This document shows positions 20,653 through 29,258 of a stretch of DNA of 64,000 nt, one piece after another (the stretch's first letter is position 1; each line of letters starts with the position of its first letter). Source of the stretch: Polychytrium aggregatum (taxonomy: Eukaryota > Chytridiomycota > Chytridiomycetes > Polychytriales); contig NW_026516205.1 in NCBI RefSeq assembly GCF_025602895.1, positions 1,302,001 to 1,366,000 of the forward strand. The letters run 5' to 3'. Under the pieces are notes generated by a model that was not told where the DNA came from, ran no database searches, and saw nothing but the letters and a program-made list of their open reading frames with translations. The position numbers and the translations under genes were made by a program.

Positions 20653-21350
20653 CTAGTTGATCGCAATCTTCTTGGCCTCGGGAGGAGGCGGCAGTGCCTT
20701 CTTGCCAATCTTGAGCTCGAGGACACCGTCGGTCATCTTGCCCTGGATGCTCTGGGCGTCCACAGTCGGGGGAAGCCGGATCTTGCGCTGGAACTGGCCG
20801 TACGAGCACTCGACCATGTGGTAGGTGTCCTTCTTTTCCTCGTGCGAGGAGCGGCGTTCGCCCTCGATCGTGAGCACATCGTCGAGCAGCGACACATGGA
20901 CGTCATCCTGTGGTGGGAACATGTGCGGTTGTGAGTCGGAGGTGCTGTTTCGGCTGCAACAAGCACGGACAGGTATGGACAGGTATGGACAGGCATGGAC
21001 AAGATCCCCTGCTGCGGATGGACATGCAACTCGACGCCTACCTTCTTGAGTCCGGGGAGGTCGGCCTTGACAACAAACTCGGTTTCGTTCTCGATGACAT
21101 CCAGGCGCGGGGTCTTGTAGAATCCCCAGCCGCTGGGAGCCGGGCGCGACACCGACTGGCCCTCCGACTGGCTGCCGGACTGGTTGTCCGAGGACTGTTC
21201 AGGCTGCTTCTCGCCCTCCTGTGCAGATGCAGCGAGGCGGTCGTCGGCAATCAGCCGGTTCATCAGATGGTTCATGCGGCCGAACACGCGGCGCTCGTAC
21301 TCAAAGGGATCTTGGAAGAACGGGTCCGAGTTGAAGAGGAAGAGGCTCAT
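20653..21350 (-). CDS. Small heat-shock protein, HSP20/alpha-crystallin family
   Basis: ATP-independent chaperone that holds unfolding proteins. Two exons: 21350-21042 and 20907-20653, with a 134-base GTAGGC...CAG intron, giving about 187 residues. The N-terminal arm (MSLFLFNSDPFFQDPFEYE) is typical of the family. A Gln/Ser-rich linker follows, and then the alpha-crystallin domain: PRLDVIENETEFVVKADLPG, joined across the intron as GLKK-DDVHVSL. It continues through the strand containing IRLPPTVDA and GVLELKIGKK. The C-terminal tail PPPPEAKKIAIN has an I-A-I motif in place of I-X-I/V. The promoter has a TATA box and a three-unit heat-shock element (see separate entries). Confidence 0.93.
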
Positions 21351-21373
21351 GGCGATGTTGAGAGGGAAGTGCT

Positions 21374-21426
21374 GGGCTGAGTGAGTGGGCTGAGTGAGTG
21401 GGCTGAGTGGGCTGAGTGAGCTGAGA
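21374..21426 (-). repeat. GAGTGAGTGGGCT tandem repeat in HSP20 leader
   Basis: Several copies of a GAGTGGGCT/GAGTGAGTGGGCT unit lie between the TATA box and the HSP20 start codon, so they are probably transcribed as 5' UTR. Confidence 0.6.
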
Positions 21427-21480
21427 GACTTGCTTGCTTGAAGTTAGCGACGGACCTCCCTTGCCGAGGTGCCCGCGGCA

Positions 21481-21487
21481 ATTTATA
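21481..21487 (-). promoter_or_regulatory. TATA box of HSP20
   Basis: TATAAAT on the minus strand, about 130 bases upstream of the HSP20 ATG. Confidence 0.6.
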
Positions 21488-21596
21488 TCTCGAGGGCCGT
21501 ATGCCCCAAGGCACGCATCCGGTGCTGTGCGGAACGACTGCAAGTGGCAATATTTCTCGCACGCACGCACTCGCCCGAGGATCAACGCAGGTCCTC

Positions 21597-21619
21597 GAAT
21601 GTGCTGGAAACGACGCGAA
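21597..21619 (-). promoter_or_regulatory. Step-type heat-shock element
   Basis: Three GAA triplets begin at 21597, 21607 and 21617, exactly 10 bases apart (TTC on the gene's strand). This is the spacing of a step-type HSF1 site. It lies about 110 bases upstream of the HSP20 TATA box. Confidence 0.6.
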
Positions 21620-22362
21620 CGCCGCCCAAGCCAGGATGGCTCTCCCCGTGATCCCATCGCCGCCAATCAGCGCTGCGATCCGGCCGCACAAGGAACGGCA
21701 TCGAAACACGGCCCTGGATCAAACAGCAACGATACCAACCAGGATACCAACCGCGAAACCAGCCAGGATGCCGACGCGCAGAGGGTGCTGGAGCGAGCGG
21801 GAAGGATGCAGAGCCTGGATGACGCACGATGCATGCATGTGGAGCACTCTCTGTGGAAGAGATGGCCATGCACATTGCTGGTCGCCGTCGGCCTGCTGGG
21901 TGTCGGCGGGGGCTGCAAGCGAGCGACTGTTCCAGACCATGACCGCGGGATGCATCCAAGTCGACTTGGCATCCGCATGCTGCACCCATGGTCGCGAATG
22001 TCATCTGTCCATGCAGCACTTTGGCTCGGTGCTGAGGTATATCGGCTGTGCTGATGCCGCTCAGACAAATCGCCCCGTCCTGTTCCCCTGGCACACGGCG
22101 TCAAGTGCGATCTGGACTGTATTGCAAGTTGGCACCACAGTTGCCGCGATGGTGGTGCATTCAAGCGGATCAATTCAGTCCACAAAAGCTCAAAAGATTT
22201 GCAATGACTTCCAGTAACAAAGATCAGGGGCTGAAGAATGAGGTCGCCATGCAAATGCAGTTGCTTCCTTCGTGTCAGAGTCGATGACATGTAACTAGAT
22301 TTTGTTGCGGCTTGGTATTTTCTGGTTTTGCTGAATGAAGATGCGAGTGCGGCAAATCAGAC
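21620..22362. other. Intergenic region with a duplicated gene fragment
   Basis: No intact gene is seen. Positions 22029-22058 match 22640-22669, inside the 3' part of the neighbouring kinase gene, at 27 of 30 bases. The match includes the predicted splice acceptor, so this may be a relic of a duplicated gene end. Confidence 0.4.
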
Positions 22363-25300
22363 TCAGTGGAACAGCTTCTTGAGGAGGTCGTGGGGCTTCT
22401 TGGATGAGGTTTTGACGGACAGATGGAATCTGGACGTACGTCTGTCCTCTTCGACTGCCCTGGCCTCCTCGGCAATCCTTCTCGCCTCCTCAAGCTTTCT
22501 GGCTTCGTCGATCTGTCTTGTCTGATCCTCGAGGAACGCTGCTATCTCGGGACTCGCAAGGATGCTGGCACTTTGGGACTGGTGATTTGGATCGGGGGAG
22601 TCGGCAAGGTACTTGGCATATATGATACGGGTCTGCGGAGTGTTGAGGTATATCGGCTGTGGAGATGCCAAGGTCAGCATGTGTGCCATCGAGCCTGAGC
22701 AGCAGCAGGAGCAAGAGACATGATAGTCTAAACTTACCAAGATGCAGGTCGGCTGGTGTCTTGCCGCCGCGGTCCACACGACCGCAGTGAAGGGGCTGAA
22801 CTCGCGACGGCCGGTGGTCTGGGGCACTTTGACGACAAAGCGGCCATGACGTATCCACTGAGGCGCACCAGGAATGTTGCTCCACTCCGAAGCGGACGAA
22901 GCCAAGGTCGTCGGAGCAGACTGGGTGGCGGAGACGCCAAAGTTACGAAGATGCTGGCCCGAGCGAACAAACTCGCCTCTCTGGCGGACCCAGACGATCT
23001 GGTGGTTTTCCCAGTCGTGCGACAGAATAGAGTTGCCGTCCGGAGCGATGGTCAGGCGGTCCACAAAGTGTGTGTGTCCGGCAAGCGTTTGCTTCAACTG
23101 GCCCGTGGGTACGTCCCACACCTTGAGGGTCTTGTCGTCCGAGCCAGACACAATCCATTGTCCGTCGGGCGAGATGCCAACCGAGTTCACCACGTCGGTG
23201 TGCTCGCTGAGAGTGTGTAGCAGCTGGCAGGCGACAGTGTCCCAGATCTTGATGATCCTTCCATTGGCCGAGCTAATTGTGACAATCAGCTTGCCATCGG
23301 GGGAGACGAACGCGGATCCCATATCGGCTTTATGACCGCTGAAGGTTCTCCTGAGCTGGCCGGTGCGGATATCTAGCTGCTTGATCGTAAAGTCACTTGC
23401 CACGACGATGATTGATCCTCCGTCGGGCGAAATGGTTGCGGCAGCGATGCCACTTGTGTGCTCCTCGGAGATCTTCTCCACTTTGCCCGTGGCGGCGTCC
23501 CACAGCTTAATGGTATGGTCGGATGAGTTCGAGACGATCCAGCGGCCGTCGGGCGAGATGGCAGTGGAGCGCACTTCGGCTGTACGCCCCGTGTCGCCGA
23601 ACTCTTGGCTGTCCCAGTGGCGGTCGAGGCCAGTTGTGACCAGGAACGGGATCTTGTCCTCGAGCTGGGCAGCATACTTCTTGTAGAGCACAGTCTCCTT
23701 TGGCGTGAATGCAAATCCCGAATAATAGACCTGTGGGGCACTCGACATGATTGGATCCATAAACTCGCGGACGAATCGATATGTATCCGACACAAGTGCC
23801 TTGGTGGCGTCGTCGACGGCAGAGTTGGGCGCCTGGGCGAGCGTTCCTTGCAGCAGACCGAGTTGCTCCGTCAGCTTTGGGATCAGCCCGGTGAGGGACC
23901 CGCACTCGAGCCAGAAGAACACATGGCTCTCGAGGAGCTGAGCAAGCTGGTTCCCCAAGCCCGAGGCGCGGTACTGTTTCCAGATCTGCCGGTCAAAGGA
24001 CTTGTCATGCAAGCACCACAGGTAGTGCGTGACCCAATGGATGGTGCTATATCGGAGCGAGGGGGAGATCTTGGCCTTGATCTTGCCTTCGAGATCGGGA
24101 ATGTTGTCATGGAAGTCATAGATGTCGCAGATGTTGATAGCAGGCACGTTCGCGAGGATTGCCTGCAGACATTGCGAGGCAAAGGCCATGTGGAACCGCG
24201 CGGAAACGTGGAAAGGCTGGTCGGCAGATGCGTCTCCAAGGAGATAACTGACGACCAGCTGGTGCCCCTGGGCCTTGATATAGGCTTGGTCTTGGCTGCC
24301 CTCGCCGAGTTTGCCCGGGTCGAGGACAGGGGTTAGGTCCTTGACGCACCGGCGCACAACGCGGAGGTCGATCTCAAAGAGTCCAATAATGGTGCGGATC
24401 GTCAGGGGAGATCGCGATGTGGCGATTGCGGCAATCAGCACGGACAGTTCTTGCGGGTGGCGGGTCTGCTCGTAGATGCTGGCAAAGGCCTGCTGGTACA
24501 GCGTGTGGATGTCGCCTTCGGGAGGAGTGGTGGTGCTGCCCGCGATGGCGAACCAGAGTTCAAAGTCGTCGTCGTCATCGTCGTCGTCGGAGTCCAGGTC
24601 GACGTCAGCGCCAAAGTTGAGGAGCTGCAGCGTATCACTCAGACTCTGGGTGGGCCGTATCTTTGGCGCGAGCACTGACGAACGTATCGACTGCGGCGTG
24701 AGGGGGGCGGCCATGGAGGTCCGCGGGGCAGAATCGCGCTCAGCTGGCTGGAGCGACTGGGAAGGCAGAAGCGACTGGGAAGGCAGGAGCGACTGGGAAA
24801 GCTGGTGCGACTGGGAAAGCTGGTGCACCATGTGAACGGACGGCTCATGGTTCACGTCCTGCTGGCGGAGCTGATCGACGAGCTGGCGCAGACTTGCCAG
24901 GATATCAACAAACTTGGGCCGCTGGGCGGGATCCTGGTGCCAGCAGCGCTCGATCAGAGCCCGGATGTCGTTCGGAACGCCTTCGAATCGATTTGGTCGA
25001 TTACCCTTCAGGACTTGGCGCTCAATTGCAGTCGGCCGCATCGGTTGGTCGTCGACGGTGACCCAGATGGGCTTGCCGTTGTTGAGCACCACGTACATGG
25101 TGATGCCAAAGGCATAGACATCGGTGGCTCTCGAGGAGCCGGTCGGTTGCTCGTCGTCGAGCATTTCGGGGGCCATGTAGTCGAGGGTGCCGCCGGTAGA
25201 CTGGTCGCGGCGGGTGCGGTTGGCGGTGGCCGAAGTGTGCTTGGTGCGGGACATGCCAAAGTCAGTCACGACGGCATTGAAGGAGCCATCGAGCAGCACA

Positions 25301-25719
25301 TTGAGGGACTTGAGGTCGCCGTGGACAATGTTCTTGCCGTGGAGATAGGTCATACCAGAGGCAACTTGATACAGGAGCCGGATCTTCTCGCCGAGCGGCC
25401 GGGGATTGGCGGTGCCAGAGATGTAGCTGTGCAGGGTGCCGTTGGGCATGAGTGGCGAGACCATGAAGGGCCTCACTGCAGTGTCGCAGGCGCCGAGGAG
25501 GGGAAGGACATGGGGGTGGTTGAGCTTGTGCCAGATGCCGATCTCACGGCCAAAGTCGACCAGCTCGCTCTGGTTGTAGCCGCAGAAGAGCTGCTTGACG
25601 GCGACAGGGGCGCCGTAATACGAGGCGGTGTAGACCTCGCCGAAGCCGCCGGTTGCAAGGGGGGTGGCGGACCAGTCGGTGATGGCGTCTTCGGGGATGT
25701 ACCACGATTTTTCAGACAT
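22363..25719 (-). CDS. TKL kinase fused to NLR-like helical region and WD40 repeats
   Basis: One long frame of 1118 residues. The kinase (about 17-290) has GGFGEV, Lys42 in VAVK, HGDLKSLN (D135, N140), D153 of DFG and MAPEM. A linker has LSQS/LPSQS repeats and an eight-Asp run (near 380). Residues about 400-630 resemble the region that follows the NACHT domain in fungal NACHT-WD40 NLRs: a winged-helix-like part (SPLTIRTIIGLFEIDLRVVR), then a helical part ending in HVFFWLECGSL. About 4-5 WD40 repeats follow (705-912), for example VSGSDDKTLKVWD; that is fewer than a closed seven-blade propeller. The C-terminus is a charged helix (EARRIAEEARAVEE). No NACHT Walker motifs are seen. Near the 3' end a GTAAGT donor at 22737 can pair with acceptors giving an 81-base in-frame intron or a 43-base frame-shifting one. 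The kinase domain is paralogous to that at 9311-11821. Confidence 0.85.
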   Translation of the reverse strand: MSEKSWYIPEDAITDWSATPLATGGFGEVYTASYYGAPVAVKQLFCGYNQSELVDFGREIGIWHKLNHPHVLPLLGACDTAVRPFMVSPLMPNGTLHSYISGTANPRPLGEKIRLLYQVASGMTYLHGKNIVHGDLKSLNVLLDGSFNAVVTDFGMSRTKHTSATANRTRRDQSTGGTLDYMAPEMLDDEQPTGSSRATDVYAFGITMYVVLNNGKPIWVTVDDQPMRPTAIERQVLKGNRPNRFEGVPNDIRALIERCWHQDPAQRPKFVDILASLRQLVDQLRQQDVNHEPSVHMVHQLSQSHQLSQSLLPSQSLLPSQSLQPAERDSAPRTSMAAPLTPQSIRSSVLAPKIRPTQSLSDTLQLLNFGADVDLDSDDDDDDDDFELWFAIAGSTTTPPEGDIHTLYQQAFASIYEQTRHPQELSVLIAAIATSRSPLTIRTIIGLFEIDLRVVRRCVKDLTPVLDPGKLGEGSQDQAYIKAQGHQLVVSYLLGDASADQPFHVSARFHMAFASQCLQAILANVPAINICDIYDFHDNIPDLEGKIKAKISPSLRYSTIHWVTHYLWCLHDKSFDRQIWKQYRASGLGNQLAQLLESHVFFWLECGSLTGLIPKLTEQLGLLQGTLAQAPNSAVDDATKALVSDTYRFVREFMDPIMSSAPQVYYSGFAFTPKETVLYKKYAAQLEDKIPFLVTTGLDRHWDSQEFGDTGRTAEVRSTAISPDGRWIVSNSSDHTIKLWDAATGKVEKISEEHTSGIAAATISPDGGSIIVVASDFTIKQLDIRTGQLRRTFSGHKADMGSAFVSPDGKLIVTISSANGRIIKIWDTVACQLLHTLSEHTDVVNSVGISPDGQWIVSGSDDKTLKVWDVPTGQLKQTLAGHTHFVDRLTIAPDGNSILSHDWENHQIVWVRQRGEFVRSGQHLRNFGVSATQSAPTTLASSASEWSNIPGAPQWIRHGRFVVKVPQTTGRREFSPFTAVVWTAAARHQPTCILVSLDYHVSCSCCCSGSMAHMLTLASPQPIYLNTPQTRIIYAKYLADSPDPNHQSQSASILASPEIAAFLEDQTRQIDEARKLEEARRIAEEARAVEEDRRTSRFHLSVKTSSKKPHDLLKKLFH
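22657..22737 (-). other. Possible retained or alternative intron in the kinase-WD40 gene
   Basis: Donor GTAAGT at 22737 is followed by a pyrimidine-rich stretch with acceptor CAG ending at 22695 (43-base intron) and a second CAG ending at 22657 (81-base intron). Retention and the 81-base splice keep the same downstream frame, differing by 27 residues. The 43-base splice reaches a stop within a few codons and removes the C-terminal charged helix. Confidence 0.5.
24725..24830 (-). repeat. In-frame 18-base repeats in the kinase linker
   Basis: Copies resembling GACTGGGAAGGCAGGAGC encode the tandem LPSQSL/LSQSHQ residues between the kinase and the NLR-like region. Unit length keeps the frame. 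Confidence 0.6.
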
Positions 25720-25806
25720 TTCAGCGGAGCGGAACGGAGCAGGGAGACAGACGGAGATGGAGATGGAAGCGACGATGGCGATGGGGACGGTGGGAAGCGG
25801 GCCCGC

Positions 25807-25814
25807 TATTTATA
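25807..25814 (-). promoter_or_regulatory. TATA box of the kinase-WD40 gene
   Basis: TATAAATA on the minus strand, about 90 bases upstream of the ATG at 25719, in a GC-rich context. Confidence 0.65.
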
Positions 25815-26476
25815 CCGGCGAGGAGGGGTGGCCCAGCGGCACCAACGGCAGGGAACGCATGCGAAGTGGCTTGCTGTTTGACCCGCGACCTCGCCACCGA
25901 CCCATTTGGCAGGTCGTGTGACGACACTGCGCAGCGTGTTCTGCCACAGGCCCGGTGGCGGTACACTCGTCGTCCGGCTCTCGCTGAGAGCACCGGCCAT
26001 TGCGGTGCTTGCATCGCAAACAGGGTTCAGCGAGACGATCTGTTGCTCGGGCAGCGGTTGTGCCGGGCTGGGATGGGTTGCGCTGGGATGGGCTGCGCTG
26101 GGATGGAGCTGGGATGCTCGTGTCTGTCTTGCTGCCCCGACGCCGATGCAGATTCATCTCGCGAGCGATGGGACTCGCTGGGAGGAGAGATATTGCAGAG
26201 CAGCGCACGACAACGTCGCAGGACAATGTCGCAGGACAATGTCGCAGGACAGCGCAGCCGGTATCTGAGCTCCCTGATGGCACCCCTTGCGGCTCACCAG
26301 ACCCGCGTCGGGTATCTGGCATGTCATTGAGGGTCGCCTCGTTCGGGCGGTATCAAGTCCGAAGAACCCACGTGCGTGATCCTTGGCGCCACTCCAGGCA
26401 TTGCTTTCGTCGACCCACCCCATCCTTCATCCTCCATCCGCCAACTTCCATCTGCCCCATCAAGCAGCCGATAAGC
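25815..26476. other. Divergent intergenic region, kinase-WD40 gene and P450
   Basis: Shared upstream region of the two divergent genes. It contains GCTGGGATGGG-type repeats (about 26066-26115) and a 13-base tandem repeat at 26209-26247. No gene is supported. Confidence 0.45.
26209..26247. repeat. 13-base tandem repeat
   Basis: Three copies of GACAAYGTCGCAG followed by a partial fourth, about 230 bases upstream of the P450 start codon. Confidence 0.75.
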
Positions 26477-28856
26477 ATGGCCATCACCTGGTCTTCGTCG
26501 TATGCGCTGCCGCTTGCAATCGCCGGTGCAATCGCGGCGTACATGGTCCTTCGTCGGCCCCGCCATCTCCCAGATATTCCCGGCGACTACCAGTGGCCAT
26601 TGGTCGGCAATCTGCCCTATCTCCTTCCGTGCGTGCCCTTGTCCATTGACTGCTTTGGATCACCTGTTGCTGCTGCATGCCATCGTATTTTGCGAGCTTC
26701 ACTCCTTTGGTCAGCCTGTTCTTGTTCGCTCCCACAAGCTCGCTGACAATCCTGTCGCTCTGCTCCACACCATCCAGATTCAGCCGAAAGAGCAAGAGTC
26801 ATCTCTATATGCGCCGGTGCATGCAGCTCTACGGCAAGGTTGACCAGGGATACATATTCGGCAACGTTTTCGTTAATTTCTCGGACGCCAATGTCGTTCG
26901 TGAACTCTTGCGTCAGGATGAAAACGGCGCTATTGTCCGAGGCGACATTGTTCAGAAAGCCTTCCGGTAAGCGATGCCAACTTGCATCGGAGTTGCGTGA
27001 CGAGATGGATCGATGTCAATCACCCAACAGCATTCGGAGACTGCCGCTGAAAACTCCACATCCACATCCATATCACCCTCAACATCCACATCTATATCAC
27101 CCTCAACATCCACATCCATATCACCGCCAACATCATGCTCATATACTCGCCGTATCATCTCTACTTCGATTCTCTCACACCAACAATGGCGCTCGTTTTC
27201 AGCGGTGTCGGGAACTGGATTCTCTTTTTGATGCCGATGGACCGCCACTGGAAGCGTCACCGCAAGATGATCCAGCCAGGCTTTGGGCCTGCCCAGCTGC
27301 GACGCACCGCCGTCTCAACCAACGAGTTTCTGGATACGCTGCTCGAGCACTGGATCAGCACCGACGCCTCTGTCGTCGACTTCCACACGATCGCCTCCGC
27401 CGTGATCATGGACATTCTGTGAGTATCATTGGACCATCTGCTGATATTGCTGGGAGCCGTGTGATCTGCGCATGCACAGGCTGCAGCGGCTTGCTGACCA
27501 CGGTCGCTTTGATATTCTTGATCGCCTTCGCGGTGGTCGCTTGGGCCGCAGGGGCGACGTCGGCTTCTCGTACCGGTTCAACATGGTCAAACACCTCGAC
27601 GACCCAGAGAAGCTCAACGAGATCTTCCAGCCCTTCGATCGCCTCTTCCGCATCAGCTTCGAGCGATCGCGCTATCCAGCCTTTTTGTGGGAATGGTTCA
27701 ATCTCGGGGACGACCAAATCAAGCCGCACATCGGGGCTCTGCACACCCTCGTCCTTGCCGTCTTGAACGAGCGCCGCGCGGCCGAAGCCTCGGTACTGAA
27801 AGCAGAAGCCCGGGACATTGTGGGCCGCCTGATCTGTGTCGACGACGAGGGAAGCGAGCAATTCACGGACGAGGAGATATGCGACGAGCTCCTGGGCTTT
27901 TTCTTTGCCGGACACGAGTAAGCAGCTTCCTCGGTCCAGGCAAATCGTGCGCCGATCATTGGCTTCTTCGATCGCATCCGGAGTGCCGGCTAACGCCAGT
28001 TTGGTATCGGATTCCCGCCAGAACGACTGCCAACACCCTGACCTTTGTCGTGGCTGAGCTCGCCCAAAACCCTGCCGTCGCCGAGCGACTCTACAACGAA
28101 ATCCACAGCATCCTCGGCAGCGATGGCATTCCCAGCCATGACCAGCTGAGTGACTTCAAGTAAGCTCTCCATCGCGCCAAATGGCACTTGATGGCGCAAC
28201 TGCCATCGACTCGGCTATGCTGCGATGCCGACAGAGTCCTCTCCCACGACATCTGACTTGTCCTCGATCCAGGTACCTCGACAAGGTCCTTAAGGAGACT
28301 CAGCGGCTGCATTCGGTTGTTCCCATCATCTTGCGATTCGCTGTCCGGGACACAACAGTCGCGGGCTACAAGATCCCGAAGGGCGTAAGTGTGCTGTCAT
28401 GGCATACGCTATCATGGCATACGCTGTCGTGGCATACTCTGTCGTGGCATACGCTGTGTGGCATACTCTGTCGTGGCATACGCAGTCGTGGCATACGCAG
28501 TCGAGAACACATTTGTTTCCCCCTATCGCTCACTTTCGTGCCTGTTTCAACCACAGGCTCACATCGGTATAAGCATCGACCATATCCACCACAACCCCGA
28601 GTACTGGAAGGACCCAGACGTTTTCAACCCCGATCGCTGGGACGAACCCATTGTTCCCGGGAGCTTCATTCCCTTTGGCGACGGTCCGATGAACTGCATC
28701 GGCCAGAAGATGGCCGTGATCGAGAGCAAGATCTTTGTGATCCGTCTGGTGCAAAAGTTCCGGCTCCACATCGTCAACCCAGATCAGCTCGACCCGATCT
28801 ACTCGATCACACTCGGATACAAGAACGGACTCGACATCCGACTGGAGAGACGTTGA
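26477..28856 (+). CDS. Cytochrome P450 monooxygenase
   Basis: Membrane-anchored haem monooxygenase; substrate unknown. Seven or so exons. The first (26477 to about 26632) has an N-terminal anchor (SYALPLAIAGAIAAYMVLRR) and a Pro/Gly hinge. Later exons lie at about 26774-26968, 27130-27419, 27480-27918, 28021-28159, 28274-28384 and 28556-28856. The I-helix oxygen-binding motif AGHETT is assembled exactly across the intron at about 27919-28020. The K-helix ExxR is KETQR. The haem-binding loop is FGDGPMNCIG with Cys as iron ligand. Two introns carry minisatellites. No neighbouring biosynthetic genes were recognised, so its pathway cannot be inferred. Confidence 0.9.
27065..27135 (+). repeat. 24-base tandem repeat in P450 intron
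   Basis: Almost three copies of a unit resembling TATCACCCTCAACATCCACA, plus four bases, lie inside the intron preceding the exon at about 27130. Confidence 0.8.
28392..28503 (+). repeat. Roughly 15-base tandem repeat in P450 intron
   Basis: About eight imperfect copies of TGTCGTGGCATACGC fill the intron between the exons ending at 28384 and starting near 28556. Confidence 0.85.
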
Positions 28857-29258
28857 GGACATCCCGCACTGCATGGTCCTTGAGGAGCATTGTGGCAGCT
28901 CGCCATCAATAGAACAGAACTAGATGAGCCGATCCTGTTGTCGCTGCCCGAGCCAGAGAATCGGCCCGCATCAAGCACACCGCCCAAAAATAGTGCATGC
29001 GCAGCGATGTGCGTGCATTCCATTGGCCCGCTGGACCAACAAACGGCTGTTTTCGCCGAATGTTGTGCATCGAGCGTCCGGTTGGATGGTGTGTCGACCT
29101 GGCTCTGCCTCTGGATCTGCCTCTGGATCTGCATCTGGATGAACCGCTTGCTGCTGGGCCTCTGCTTCCAGCGCCGACCCCACCACAGCACCGCCCAGGC
29201 TCTCGCCCCTGGCCCACACCCCGAACTCGTCTCGGTGCTCTCAGCCCGGCTGTCGGCC
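28857..29258. other. Intergenic region between P450 and DUS2
   Basis: No gene seen. A short TCTGCCTCTGGA repeat (three to four copies) lies at about 29100-29140. The DUS2 frame is open back through it, but the conserved protein starts later. Confidence 0.45.

Noticed and set aside
24805-25881. 358-codon plus-strand frame
   Set aside because: Exact antisense shadow of the kinase domain of the kinase-WD40 gene; no recognisable domain.
26209-26247. Possible CRISPR-like array
   Set aside because: The units are contiguous 13-base copies without spacers, in a eukaryotic intergenic region; it is a simple tandem repeat.
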